DNA of 64,000 bases from Chaetoceros tenuissimus (GCA_021927905.1 BLLK01000040.1:62001-126000); one strand, 5' to 3'. Positions 44,478 to 58,872 are shown, counted from the stretch's first letter. A program made the numbers and translations. The notes: generated from the letters alone by a model not told the origin.

Positions 44478-44589
44478 GATATTTTTTATGATTTTGATTG
44501 AATAGTACAGATTAAAATAAGATTGAATTAACTGCTTACTTGTTCTCTTTCTTCAAATAAAAGCAGAAGCATCAAAGTGTTGTATTTTT

Positions 44590-46015
44590 CTATGCAAGGG
44601 AAGCGAGTGTTTGAGTCCCTTGCCAATTATTATTGACACCCGTCAATTTGCCTATATTTTTACCCCGGCAAAAGCTATTGAAGTAGGTATCTTTCGCCTT
44701 CTTGAGTCCAATGCCCCATTTCCGTGACAACAAGTTCACATCTGTTCCATGATGTCTCTTATCAGAGATCACATCAGCCACCATACGATCAGACATCTGG
44801 TTTGGTGCTAAACTGGAATGAGCAAGTGCTCTGTCAAAATCATGAAAATAGTGTGAGTCAGAGAAAATAAGATCATCATGAGAAAGTTTTTTCACCTGAT
44901 TTATATGTTGAGAAATTTCACTTGCAATATAGCCATCTTCTCCCCATTCAGCTGTAACAGATGATATGAATATCTTTGCAGATGGATCCCAAGAATTTTT
45001 GTCACTGATTTGAAATCTATGGCAAGACTCCAGTTCTTCATCGGTCGGACAACAACAGGTGAACCCACAGATGCTACCATTCATCTTCATAGGGACTACA
45101 ATATCAGCTACTCCAAAATGTTGATCTCTGTAGGACAAGAATCATAGCAGATCTCCCCATTTCATCTGCTCCTCTTGACCTCTCTGATTAACCTCCTATC
45201 CTGTGATCTTATATGGTAGATCCTCCTGTTACCCTTTAAATGATGTTTCCTTAATATCCATCATACCACAACAAGAAGGAAACTGCAGGCTAGTCAAATA
45301 GGATTTCCCAAATGATCAAATGTGACTCCTGAATTCATTGATGCTCCTCCAGAATTATTACTGGATCCTTGACCATGTTGAGCAGATCTAATAAAAGCAC
45401 TTCTACCATTCAAAGGAAACTGAACCTGTCCTCAATTATGGCGGGATGCATTCATGACACGATTGATCATAGCAGCAACTATACGTTGTTGGTCAGTGCT
45501 TATGGCCGATGCATCACCGATACTACTACAATCATTGCCATAAGCTCCTGAACCCTCTGCAGCCTTGAGCTTCTTGTTCAAAGCTTTAATCTTTCTTGAA
45601 TCCTGGTTTTTCCTTTTCCTATATTCCTTATTATACAACTGTCATTCAAGAAGACATACCAAGCCTGCTTTCCTTCTTTGGTAGACTTAATTTTATTTAT
45701 CTCCTCCTTGGAATAGTGTTTCTTGAAGTCAGTCAGATCAATCCCATTTACCCTTGCAGAGGATATTTGTCTACTAGGCCTTCCAACCTTCTTTCCTTCC
45801 AGAAATATACAAGCAACAGCTGTCTTGAGATATGTGATCGCCCCAATGAAGGTGTCATTTTGACTCCTGCAAATTCCAACTTCCAGTTTGAATTCTGGGT
45901 GATTATTCTTTCACTTTTCGACCAAACTCTCAACTTTGTTTTGCTTGTGCACTGGCATATGATATCTTTCTAGCACCTTGAAGTGCTTCTGCAGCTCAGT
46001 GTTGAACATTTCAAA
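44590..46015 (-). mobile_element. Copia gag-to-integrase fragment within array unit 1
   Basis: Fossil fragment. It matches the inner copia element from late gag (TFIGAITYLKTAVA block) to the first part of integrase (MSYRDQHFGVADIV; GTDVNLLSRKWGIGLKKAKD). No LTR pair, RT or RNase H is present. It is decayed with several breaks, and is copied at 47168-48593, 49746-51171, 52324-53749 and 54902-56152. Confidence 0.75.
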
Positions 46016-46020
46016 TGCAA

Positions 46021-46107
46021 AGCTATACTAGACGAATATTGCTGTGAAGCATTGGATTTGGTGTAATAGAGTGTCCGTGGCATACTGGGTTATCACTATT
46101 GTATTGA
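46021..46107. repeat. Junction of array units, two LTR scraps
   Basis: CTAGACGAATATTGCTGTGA (from 46028) resembles the head of the inner copia LTR. It is followed by a 41-base block (46067-46107) identical to 58873-58913, the head of another LTR. The block ends TGTATTGA, which is also the first sequence of the Crypton part in unit 1, so the joint shows 8 bases of microhomology. The same junction recurs at each later unit boundary. Confidence 0.8.
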
Positions 46108-48678
46108 TTGAGGTGACCCATCTTCTATACACCAGTCGCCCTATAGAGAGGAAATGTAAGTTCTCTTTTCCCATCCTCAATATTTCCTTCTCCAGCTTGG
46201 GTTGCCTCATTTTCATATCATTTCACCCCATCCATTATTTTGGATATCTCTTCAAAAGTTTCTTCACCATTTTCTCATAAAGAATATGTGAGACCTGAAC
46301 AGAGACCAGCATATACACCTGGCCTTAGAAGACTTCCATTTTCTTTGCGAACCTCACATAAATAGTCACCATATACATCTGATGTTATGCTTCCATGAAT
46401 TACTGTCTGTCTTATTGGCTTATGGCAAGCTACATTCAAGCACTTTTCACAAGGAAATTTAGAAGCCAAGGCCTACATTTAGTCTCACACTTCTTCTTAA
46501 AAACTTTTGGTCATAATTTTGGTTCTTCACTTTATCATGTAAGTCTCGAACTAGATCTGGTACCAAGCACATGTCTCTATACTTTTCGTTTTTGTAAAGC
46601 CAAACAATAAATCTAACATTTTCCAACTGGTGCTTGTAAAACATACTTTCGTCTTTGTTTTTTTTCTTGACAGTATCAAGAGTCATATTATCATCTATTT
46701 GTTGCAAAGAAGCACTAGCTACAACTTGTTTATACCTGCGTTTAGCTGCCTTCTTTTTCTTTTTCTTTTTAGGTTGAGGATCTTCTAGTTCCATCTGCGT
46801 CAGCTCTGTAGAAATATCTTCATCACATTCTAGCACTTGCTCTGTAGTAGAAATATCTGGCACACATTCAAAGCACCAGTTTGAATGCATATCATCATTT
46901 ACTATATCTTGAGGGATAGGGATACCACACATCATATGTAGAGGTTTGTTGCAGTCCATCTTCTGCTCTTTTCCTGGAAATCAATGCCTACTTCCTTCAA
47001 CAATGGGAGAATGAAAATTGCATCTAGAGCCAGCAGCATATGAGGCATCAGTCATGATATTTTTTATGATTTTGATTGAATAGTACAGATTAAAATAAGA
47101 TTGAATTAACTGCTTACTTGTTCTCTTTCTTCAAATAAAAGCAGAAGCATCAAAGTGTTGTATTTTTCTATGCAAGCGAAGCGAGTGTTTGAGTCCCTTG
47201 CCAATTATTATTGACACCCGTCAATTTGCCTATATTTTTACCCCGGCAAAAGCTATTGAAGTAGGTATCTTTCGCCTTCTTGAGTCCAATGCCCCATTTC
47301 CGTGACAACAAGTTCACATCTGTTCCATGATGTCTCTTATCAGAGATCACATCAGCCACCATACGATCAGACATCTGGTTTGGTGCTAAACTGGAATGAG
47401 CAAGTGCTCTGTCAAAATCATGAAAATAGTGTGAGTCAGAGAAAATAAGATCATCATGAGAAAGTTTTTTCACCTGATTTATATGTTGAGAAATTTCACT
47501 TGCAATATAGCCATCTTCTCCCCATTCAGCTGTAACAGATGATATGAATATCTTTGCAGATGGATCCCAAGAATTTTTGTCACTGATTTGAAATCTATGG
47601 CAAGACTCCAGTTCTTCATCGGTCGGACAACAACAGGTGAACCCACAGATGCTACCATTCATCTTCATAGGGACTACAATATCAGCTACTCCAAAATGTT
47701 GATCTCTGTAGGACAAGAATCATAGCAGATCTCCCCATTTCATCTGCTCCTCTTGACCTCTCTGATTAACCTCCTATCCTGTGATCTTATATGGTAGATC
47801 CTCCTGTTACCCTTTAAATGATGTTTCCTTAATATCCATCATACCACAACAAGAAGGAAACTGCAGGCTAGTCAAATAGGATTTCCCAAATGATCAAATG
47901 TGACTCCTGAATTCATTGATGCTCCTCCAGAATTATTACTGGATCCTTGACCATGTTGAGCAGATCTAATAAAAGCACTTCTACCATTCAAAGGAAACTG
48001 AACCTGTCCTCAATTATGGCGGGATGCATTCATGACACGATTGATCATAGCAGCAACTATACGTTGTTGGTCAGTGCTTATGGCCGATGCATCACCGATA
48101 CTACTACAATCATTGCCATAAGCTCCTGAACCCTCTGCAGCCTTGAGCTTCTTGTTCAAAGCTTTAATCTTTCTTGAATCCTGGTTTTTCCTTTTCCTAT
48201 ATTCCTTATTATACAACTGTCATTCAAGAAGACATACCAAGCCTGCTTTCCTTCTTTGGTAGACTTAATTTTATTTATCTCCTCCTTGGAATAGTGTTTC
48301 TTGAAGTCAGTCAGATCAATCCCATTTACCCTTGCAGAGGATATTTGTCTACTAGGCCATCCAACCTTCTTTCCTTCCAGAAATATACAAGCAACAGCTG
48401 TCTTGAGATATGTGATCGCCCCAATGAAGGTGTCATTTTGACTCCTGCAAATTCCAACTTCCAGTTTGAATTCTGGGTGATTATTCTTTCACTTTTCGAC
48501 CAAACTCTCAACTTTGTTTTGCTTGTGCACTGGCATATGATATCTTTCTAGCACCTTGAAGTGCTTCTGCAGCTCAGTGTTGAACATTTCAAATGCAAAG
48601 CTATACTAGACGAATATTGCTGTGAAGCATTGGATTTGGTGTAATAGAGTGTCCGTGGCATACTGGGTTATCACTATT
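46101..48678 (-). repeat. Array unit 2
   Basis: 2578 bases. Carries the 11-base and one-codon deletions in the Crypton part that are shared by units 2-5. Confidence 0.9.
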
Positions 48679-51256
48679 GTATTGATTGAGGTGACCCATC
48701 TTCTATACACCAGTCGCCCTATAGAGAGGAAATGTAAGTTCTCTTTTCCCATCCTCAATATTTCCTTCTCCAGCTTGGGTTGCCTCATTTTCATATCATT
48801 TCACCCCATCCATTATTTTGGATATCTCTTCAAAAGTTTCTTCACCATTTTCTCATAAAGAATATGTGAGACCTGAACAGAGACCAGCATATACACCTGG
48901 CCTTAGAAGACTTCCATTTTCTTTGCGAACCTCACATAAATAGTCACCATATACATCTGATGTTATGCTTCCATGAATTACTGTCTGTCTTATTGGCTTA
49001 TGGCAAGCTACATTCAAGCACTTTTCACAAGGAAATTTAGAAGCCAAGGCCTACATTTAGTCTCACACTTCTTCTTAAAAACTTTTGGTCATAATTTTGG
49101 TTCTTCACTTTATCATGTAAGTCTCGAACTAGATCTGGTACCAAGCACATGTCTCTATACTTTTCGTTTTTGTAAAGCCAAACAATAAATCTAACATTTT
49201 CCAACTGGTGCTTGTAAAACATACTTTCGTCTTTGTTTTTTTTCTTGACAGTATCAAGAGTCATATTATCATCTATTTGTTGCAAAGAAGCACTAGCTAC
49301 AACTTGTTTATACCTGCGTTTAGCTGCCTTCTTTTTCTTTTTCTTTTTAGGTTGAGGATCTTCTAGTTCCATCTGCGTCAGCTCTGTAGAAATATCTTCA
49401 TCACATTCTAGCACTTGCTCTGTAGTAGAAATATCTGGCACACATTCAAAGCACCAGTTTGAATGCATATCATCATTTACTATATCTTGAGGGATAGGGA
49501 TACCACACATCATATGTAGAGGTTTGTTGCAGTCCATCTTCTGCTCTTTTCCTGGAAATCAATGCCTACTTCCTTCAACAATGGGAGAATGAAAATTGCA
49601 TCTAGAGCCAGCAGCATATGAGGCATCAGTCATGATATTTTTTATGATTTTGATTGAATAGTACAGATTAAAATAAGATTGAATTAACTGCTTACTTGTT
49701 CTCTTTCTTCAAATAAAAGCAGAAGCATCAAAGTGTTGTATTTTTCTATGCAAGCGAAGCGAGTGTTTGAGTCCCTTGCCAATTATTATTGACACCCGTC
49801 AATTTGCCTATATTTTTACCCCGGCAAAAGCTATTGAAGTAGGTATCTTTCGCCTTCTTGAGTCCAATGCCCCATTTCCGTGACAACAAGTTCACATCTG
49901 TTCCATGATGTCTCTTATCAGAGATCACATCAGCCACCATACGATCAGACATCTGGTTTGGTGCTAAACTGGAATGAGCAAGTGCTCTGTCAAAATCATG
50001 AAAATAGTGTGAGTCAGAGAAAATAAGATCATCATGAGAAAGTTTTTTCACCTGATTTATATGTTGAGAAATTTCACTTGCAATATAGCCATCTTCTCCC
50101 CATTCAGCTGTAACAGATGATATGAATATCTTTGCAGATGGATCCCAAGAATTTTTGTCACTGATTTGAAATCTATGGCAAGACTCCAGTTCTTCATCGG
50201 TCGGACAACAACAGGTGAACCCACAGATGCTACCATTCATCTTCATAGGGACTACAATATCAGCTACTCCAAAATGTTGATCTCTGTAGGACAAGAATCA
50301 TAGCAGATCTCCCCATTTCATCTGCTCCTCTTGACCTCTCTGATTAACCTCCTATCCTGTGATCTTATATGGTAGATCCTCCTGTTACCCTTTAAATGAT
50401 GTTTCCTTAATATCCATCATACCACAACAAGAAGGAAACTGCAGGCTAGTCAAATAGGATTTCCCAAATGATCAAATGTGACTCCTGAATTCATTGATGC
50501 TCCTCCAGAATTATTACTGGATCCTTGACCATGTTGAGCAGATCTAATAAAAGCACTTCTACCATTCAAAGGAAACTGAACCTGTCCTCAATTATGGCGG
50601 GATGCATTCATGACACGATTGATCATAGCAGCAACTATACGTTGTTGGTCAGTGCTTATGGCCGATGCATCACCGATACTACTACAATCATTGCCATAAG
50701 CTCCTGAACCCTCTGCAGCCTTGAGCTTCTTGTTCAAAGCTTTAATCTTTCTTGAATCCTGGTTTTTCCTTTTCCTATATTCCTTATTATACAACTGTCA
50801 TTCAAGAAGACATACCAAGCCTGCTTTCCTTCTTTGGTAGACTTAATTTTATTTATCTCCTCCTTGGAATAGTGTTTCTTGAAGTCAGTCAGATCAATCC
50901 CATTTACCCTTGCAGAGGATATTTGTCTACTAGGCCTTCCAACCTTCTTTCCTTCCAGAAATATACAAGCAACAGCTGTCTTGAGATATGTGATCGCCCC
51001 AATGAAGGTGTCATTTTGACTCCTGCAAATTCCAACTTCCAGTTTGAATTCTGGGTGATTATTCTTTCACTTTTCGACCAAACTCTCAACTTTGTTTTGC
51101 TTGTGCACTGGCATATGATATCTTTCTAGCACCTTGAAGTGCTTCTGCAGCTCAGTGTTGAACATTTCAAATGCAAAGCTATACTAGACGAATATTGCTG
51201 TGAAGCATTGGATTTGGTGTAATAGAGTGTCCGTGGCATACTGGGTTATCACTATT
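48679..51256 (-). repeat. Array unit 3
   Basis: 2578 bases, near identical to unit 2. Confidence 0.9.
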
Positions 51257-53834
51257 GTATTGATTGAGGTGACCCATCTTCTATACACCAGTCGCCCTAT
51301 AGAGAGGAAATGTAAGTTCTCTTTTCCCATCCTCAATATTTCCTTCTCCAGCTTGGGTTGCCTCATTTTCATATCATTTCACCCCATCCATTATTTTGGA
51401 TATCTCTTCAAAAGTTTCTTCACCATTTTCTCATAAAGAATATGTGAGACCTGAACAGAGACCAGCATATACACCTGGCCTTAGAAGACTTCCATTTTCT
51501 TTGCGAACCTCACATAAATAGTCACCATATACATCTGATGTTATGCTTCCATGAATTACTGTCTGTCTTATTGGCTTATGGCAAGCTACATTCAAGCACT
51601 TTTCACAAGGAAATTTAGAAGCCAAGGCCTACATTTAGTCTCACACTTCTTCTTAAAAACTTTTGGTCATAATTTTGGTTCTTCACTTTATCATGTAAGT
51701 CTCGAACTAGATCTGGTACCAAGCACATGTCTCTATACTTTTCGTTTTTGTAAAGCCAAACAATAAATCTAACATTTTCCAACTGGTGCTTGTAAAACAT
51801 ACTTTCGTCTTTGTTTTTTTTCTTGACAGTATCAAGAGTCATATTATCATCTATTTGTTGCAAAGAAGCACTAGCTACAACTTGTTTATACCTGCGTTTA
51901 GCTGCCTTCTTTTTCTTTTTCTTTTTAGGTTGAGGATCTTCTAGTTCCATCTGCGTCAGCTCTGTAGAAATATCTTCATCACATTCTAGCACTTGCTCTG
52001 TAGTAGAAATATCTGGCACACATTCAAAGCACCAGTTTGAATGCATATCATCATTTACTATATCTTGAGGGATAGGGATACCACACATCATATGTAGAGG
52101 TTTGTTGCAGTCCATCTTCTGCTCTTTTCCTGGAAATCAATGCCTACTTCCTTCAACAATGGGAGAATGAAAATTGCATCTAGAGCCAGCAGCATATGAG
52201 GCATCAGTCATGATATTTTTTATGATTTTGATTGAATAGTACAGATTAAAATAAGATTGAATTAACTGCTTACTTGTTCTCTTTCTTCAAATAAAAGCAG
52301 AAGCATCAAAGTGTTGTATTTTTCTATGCAAGCGAAGCGAGTGTTTGAGTCCCTTGCCAATTATTATTGACACCCGTCAATTTGCCTATATTTTTACCCC
52401 GGCAAAAGCTATTGAAGTAGGTATCTTTCGCCTTCTTGAGTCCAATGCCCCATTTCCGTGACAACAAGTTCACATCTGTTCCATGATGTCTCTTATCAGA
52501 GATCACATCAGCCACCATACGATCAGACATCTGGTTTGGTGCTAAACTGGAATGAGCAAGTGCTCTGTCAAAATCATGAAAATAGTGTGAGTCAGAGAAA
52601 ATAAGATCATCATGAGAAAGTTTTTTCACCTGATTTATATGTTGAGAAATTTCACTTGCAATATAGCCATCTTCTCCCCATTCAGCTGTAACAGATGATA
52701 TGAATATCTTTGCAGATGGATCCCAAGAATTTTTGTCACTGATTTGAAATCTATGGCAAGACTCCAGTTCTTCATCGGTCGGACAACAACAGGTGAACCC
52801 ACAGATGCTACCATTCATCTTCATAGGGACTACAATATCAGCTACTCCAAAATGTTGATCTCTGTAGGACAAGAATCATAGCAGATCTCCCCATTTCATC
52901 TGCTCCTCTTGACCTCTCTGATTAACCTCCTATCCTGTGATCTTATATGGTAGATCCTCCTGTTACCCTTTAAATGATGTTTCCTTAATATCCATCATAC
53001 CACAACAAGAAGGAAACTGCAGGCTAGTCAAATAGGATTTCCCAAATGATCAAATGTGACTCCTGAATTCATTGATGCTCCTCCAGAATTATTACTGGAT
53101 CCTTGACCATGTTGAGCAGATCTAATAAAAGCACTTCTACCATTCAAAGGAAACTGAACCTGTCCTCAATTATGGCGGGATGCATTCATGACACGATTGA
53201 TCATAGCAGCAACTATACGTTGTTGGTCAGTGCTTATGGCCGATGCATCACCGATACTACTACAATCATTGCCATAAGCTCCTGAACCCTCTGCAGCCTT
53301 GAGCTTCTTGTTCAAAGCTTTAATCTTTCTTGAATCCTGGTTTTTCCTTTTCCTATATTCCTTATTATACAACTGTCATTCAAGAAGACATACCAAGCCT
53401 GCTTTCCTTCTTTGGTAGACTTAATTTTATTTATCTCCTCCTTGGAATAGTGTTTCTTGAAGTCAGTCAGATCAATCCCATTTACCCTTGCAGAGGATAT
53501 TTGTCTACTAGGCCTTCCAACCTTCTTTCCTTCCAGAAATATACAAGCAACAGCTGTCTTGAGATATGTGATCGCCCCAATGAAGGTGTCATTTTGACTC
53601 CTGCAAATTCCAACTTCCAGTTTGAATTCTGGGTGATTATTCTTTCACTTTTCGACCAAACTCTCAACTTTGTTTTGCTTGTGCACTGGCATATGATATC
53701 TTTCTAGCACCTTGAAGTGCTTCTGCAGCTCAGTGTTGAACATTTCAAATGCAAAGCTATACTAGACGAATATTGCTGTGAAGCATTGGATTTGGTGTAA
53801 TAGAGTGTCCGTGGCATACTGGGTTATCACTATT
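51257..53834 (-). repeat. Array unit 4
   Basis: 2578 bases, near identical to unit 3. Confidence 0.9.
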
Positions 53835-56152
53835 GTATTGATTGAGGTGACCCATCTTCTATACACCAGTCGCCCTATAGAGAGGAAATGTAAGTTCTCT
53901 TTTCCCATCCTCAATATTTCCTTCTCCAGCTTGGGTTGCCTCATTTTCATATCATTTCACCCCATCCATTATTTTGGATATCTCTTCAAAAGTTTCTTCA
54001 CCATTTTCTCATAAAGAATATGTGAGACCTGAACAGAGACCAGCATATACACCTGGCCTTAGAAGACTTCCATTTTCTTTGCGAACCTCACATAAATAGT
54101 CACCATATACATCTGATGTTATGCTTCCATGAATTACTGTCTGTCTTATTGGCTTATGGCAAGCTACATTCAAGCACTTTTCACAAGGAAATTTAGAAGC
54201 CAAGGCCTACATTTAGTCTCACACTTCTTCTTAAAAACTTTTGGTCATAATTTTGGTTCTTCACTTTATCATGTAAGTCTCGAACTAGATCTGGTACCAA
54301 GCACATGTCTCTATACTTTTCGTTTTTGTAAAGCCAAACAATAAATCTAACATTTTCCAACTGGTGCTTGTAAAACATACTTTCGTCTTTGTTTTTTTTC
54401 TTGACAGTATCAAGAGTCATATTATCATCTATTTGTTGCAAAGAAGCACTAGCTACAACTTGTTTATACCTGCGTTTAGCTGCCTTCTTTTTCTTTTTCT
54501 TTTTAGGTTGAGGATCTTCTAGTTCCATCTGCGTCAGCTCTGTAGAAATATCTTCATCACATTCTAGCACTTGCTCTGTAGTAGAAATATCTGGCACACA
54601 TTCAAAGCACCAGTTTGAATGCATATCATCATTTACTATATCTTGAGGGATAGGGATACCACACATCATATGTAGAGGTTTGTTGCAGTCCATCTTCTGC
54701 TCTTTTCCTGGAAATCAATGCCTACTTCCTTCAACAATGGGAGAATGAAAATTGCATCTAGAGCCAGCAGCATATGAGGCATCAGTCATGATATTTTTTA
54801 TGATTTTGATTGAATAGTACAGATTAAAATAAGATTGAATTAACTGCTTACTTGTTCTCTTTCTTCAAATAAAAGCAGAAGCATCAAAGTGTTGTATTTT
54901 TCTATGCAAGCGAAGCGAGTGTTTGAGTCCCTTGCCAATTATTATTGACACCCGTCAATTTGCCTATATTTTTACCCCGGCAAAAGCTATTGAAGTAGGT
55001 ATCTTTCGCCTTCTTGAGTCCAATGCCCCATTTCCGTGACAACAAGTTCACATCTGTTCCATGATGTCTCTTATCAGAGATCACATCAGCCACCATACGA
55101 TCAGACATCTGGTTTGGTGCTAAACTGGAATGAGCAAGTGCTCTGTCAAAATCATGAAAATAGTGTGAGTCAGAGAAAATAAGATCATCATGAGAAAGTT
55201 TTTTCACCTGATTTATATGTTGAGAAATTTCACTTGCAATATAGCCATCTTCTCCCCATTCAGCTGTAACAGATGATATGAATATCTTTGCAGATGGATC
55301 CCAAGAATTTTTGTCACTGATTTGAAATCTATGGCAAGACTCCAGTTCTTCATCGGTCGGACAACAACAGGTGAACCCACAGATGCTACCATTCATCTTC
55401 ATAGGGACTACAATATCAGCTACTCCAAAATGTTGATCTCTGTAGGACAAGAATCATAGCAGATCTCCCCATTTCATCTGCTCCTCTTGACCTCTCTGAT
55501 TAACCTCCTATCCTGTGATCTTATATGGTAGATCCTCCTGTTACCCTTTAAATGATGTTTCCTTAATATCCATCATACCACAACAAGAAGGAAACTGCAG
55601 GCTAGTCAAATAGGATTTCCCAAATGATCAAATGTGACTCCTGAATTCATTGATGCTCCTCCAGAATTATTACTGGATCCTTGACCATGTTGAGCAGATC
55701 TAATAAAAGCACTTCTACCATTCAAAGGAAACTGAACCTGTCCTCAATTATGGCGGGATGCATTCATGACACGATTGATCATAGCAGCAACTATACGTTG
55801 TTGGTCAGTGCTTATGGCCGATGCATCACCGATACTACTACAATCATTGCCATAAGCTCCTGAACCCTCTGCAGCCTTGAGCTTCTTGTTCAAAGCTTTA
55901 ATCTTTCTTGAATCCTGGTTTTTCCTTTTCCTATATTCCTTATTATACAACTGTCATTCAAGAAGACATACCAAGCCTGCTTTCCTTCTTTGGTAGACTT
56001 AATTTTATTTATCTCCTCCTTGGAATAGTGTTTCTTGAAGTCAGTCAGATCAATCCCATTTACCCTTGCAGAGGATATTTGTCTACTAGGCCATCCAACC
56101 TTCTTTCCTTCCAGAAATATACAAGCAACAGCTGTCTTGAGATATGTGATCT
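53835..56152 (-). repeat. Array unit 5, incomplete
   Basis: About 2318 bases. Homology ends after GAGATATGTGATC, where unique sequence begins, so the LTR-scrap junction is missing from this end. Confidence 0.9.
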
Positions 56153-58872
56153 TCTTCAAAAGCTATGTATTTTGAGTCCCATCTTAAATTTGAATGTCAA
56201 GTCCCATCTTTGAAAATGGCGATAGAATTAGGCTTTTTTAGTCGTTTCAATTCAACGGACGAAAAGCTATCACATCACACACAACACACTATCATCTATT
56301 TCACGCATCTCGTTCTTTCTAACGTTTCATCTGCAGCAATATTGAATTACAAAATCGATAATACAACATATACATCAACGATATATGCACCTATTTAATC
56401 CTTGGGCAAGCGGCGATTTTGGAGAATGACCTTTATCGATGAGCTAGACGACATATTACAAGATTTGGTGAGAAGAAAAAGAGAGCCGAGAAATGAAGAG
56501 TTTTCATGTTGAATGAGGGTTGGAGAGTGCTAGAAAGATCAGAGGGGGCAGGATTTCGATATCATATGTATGGGAACTCACAGTGGCTTTGGATAACAGG
56601 CTGGTGCCTTTTCAAGCGAGATTTGGAGTCGGATCCATTTTCAAATTTGAATATTTGAGGTCGACAGCAGAATGAAGAGTGCAAAAATCAACTTTCACTC
56701 CACAGAATTCGATGCTGTATAGCTCAAAACGTTGGTCTAGGTAATGAAGAAGAACGGTTTATATAGCAAGCGGACCTTTTTACATGGATATGATTACCAA
56801 GCGACTGGTGAAAAAATTACTCAAAAAAAAGAACAATCTGGAATTCAATCGATATGCAATCCGATGACACCCCTAGCGATGAGACTGAGGATCACGAGTA
56901 TAAACCATCTTCGCTCAATACTTTGAATTAAAATATTCAAGTTTTACTTCTCTTCTAGAATCCATGGTACTTGAGTAAATCTAAATAATGTAGTCAATTT
57001 CCTACCTCAAAAAGTAAATATGTATATCATTGAAGTATAATTCAAATACACAGCCGTGCATGGCTGATCAGCAATCGGTTCTTCTATATAAATAATGAGG
57101 ATCTCGAGCTCGAGAAACAAATTTAAGCTTATCTTCACATAGCATAGCTGTAAAACGTTATTTCTAGTGTATTTTTGCGCTATTTCAACATCGTTTGGTC
57201 GAATAACTTGCCCTGTACATCTCCCATAAGCATAAAAAATGCGTCAGAGTATCTATTCGTGATTGTGGTTTGGAATTGCTACGAATTATAGCTCCTTCTA
57301 CTCGAGTAATAAAAATACAAGTACCGATAGCATATTTTGAGTAAATTTGAAAGTCTTTGTGAAGGAATGAATGGATTGAGAAAAGTATGCTGACATTCTC
57401 AAAAAGACACAGGTAGGATATAAAAGGCTCAACATATGTATGGGTTCGAAGTATAAACGCTCAAAAAACTTCAACTATCCAAAATGCGCCGCTTGAGTAC
57501 AAAATTACCTCGAAAAAGGGCTGAGGTAAGTCATCTTTAACTCAGCAACTCTTTAAGTTATGAATGCGCCTCCTTCACTTTACTTCTCACGTTAAAAATC
57601 AACTTTAATGGTTCCTAGGTAGATATTATGCTGTCCTATAATCGATTTTCTGCTCTATACAAGTTTGTAGGAGCGAAAGAAAGGATATAAGTATAAATAC
57701 CAATGACGGTCAAGTCAATTGTGCCTCATATGTTCAATATATTGTATACCTATGAAAAAAATTGATAATACAGTAGAAGATATATATGTTAAAAGATCGG
57801 ATTCTTCTAGATGTGTACTTATATACGTTTCAATGGTCCTTTAAGCATATTTCATTATTTATTTTTTTAATGTGTGAGAATAAATTGAGCAGTTATGAGA
57901 CGTTATTGATTACTCACCTATACGTACACATTTTTCAAATTGAGTGTCAACGTGATGAAACGGTCATTATTCAAAAAGCTTCTTCAACGGAAGAGCATGC
58001 ACAACACAACAACATACTCATATTCATAAATTCACTGGACACATCGTTACTCTACACCATGATTTGAAATTATATACATACAACAACTGCATAGAGATAC
58101 AGATATGTATCAATAGTAAGCGTAGGAAAGAAGAGGGAACTTCGTTGGCTTCTCTTGTATAGAATTGAAGCAGCTAGGAGTCGAGCAAAGAATCACATGA
58201 TGATGTAAGTTCAAGAAGTGATTCGTTGCTTTTTCTACTACCCGCTCTTCTTATATCAAAAACTAATTCACTCTTTCTAAAACATAGGATATCTATTTCG
58301 CACAAGATAAACTTTCTGCATCGATGGACCAAGTGAAGCGACTGAAAAAGGTGAGTCTATTATTCCTTTTCTCATATCTCCTCCTTCAAATCGATCGCTT
58401 TCTAATTGTTCATTTTACAACCAAAATAGGAAACCTTCATCACGAGCAAATAGGACAGGAGGAAGAAGAAGAGAGCTGCAAAAGCAATATTGAATTTGTA
58501 CTAGCATCAGTTTTGGGTAATAGGAGTGGACAGTGTTTGAGGTAGAGGAGTCATTCGTCGATGATTGTAGTGTATAAGTCGTTTGTTGATGTAATGGTAG
58601 TACAATCTAAAGTAGAATTGAATATACATCAAAATATAAAAGTTCGTATGAATTAAATAGCATAGATATAAATTTAAACAATTCAAAATTTAAATATTGG
58701 TCTCCGTAAAATATAAATCCTCCTATTTCACATTTCAAATCTGTTCTTGAAACAGTATATGAATTTCTAAATATATATTTTGGTCGTAAGATATAAATTT
58801 TAAGTTCAAAAGGAGGCCCACAACCATTATTTTGCGATATATTTTAAGGTAAAATATATTCCTATATAGATG
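56153..58872. other. Non-repetitive stretch with intron-like signals, possible host gene
   Basis: No mobile-element domain found. Several short open pieces end at good donor sites or follow acceptor-like AG: ATGACCTTTATCGATG from 56428 before GTGAGA; MRRLSTKLPRKRAE (57484-57525) before GTAAGT; an open piece at about 58126-58204 before GTAAGT; DIYFAQDKLSASMDQV (about 58289-58350) before GTGAGT, with an AG at about 58429. MQSDDTPSDETEDHEYKPSS near 56.85 kb has coding texture. I cannot fix one consistent gene model, so this is a suggestion of a small multi-exon gene or genes only. Confidence 0.2.

Larger units (their letters stand above)
43509..46100 (-). repeat. Array unit 1 (founder)
   Basis: 2592 bases, 14 longer than the others: 11 extra bases near 43.69 kb and one extra codon near 44.1 kb, both in Crypton sequence. 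The left side runs on into the rest of the Crypton gene, so this is the ancestral copy. Confidence 0.9.
43509..56152. repeat. Tandem array of a 2.58-kb chimeric unit, about 4.9 copies
   Basis: Units start at 43509, 46101, 48679, 51257 and 53835. Spacing is 2592 for the first and exactly 2578 for the rest. Each holds, left to right, the N-terminal third of the Crypton gene, a minus-strand copia gag-to-integrase fragment, and a junction with two LTR scraps. Units are nearly identical. The first is continuous with the Crypton on its left. The fifth breaks off at about 56152. The repeated short ORFs here are copies of one another. Confidence 0.95.

Noticed and set aside
43509-56152. Repeated ORFs as a gene family
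   Set aside because: They are copies of broken transposon fragments created by tandem duplication, not separate genes.
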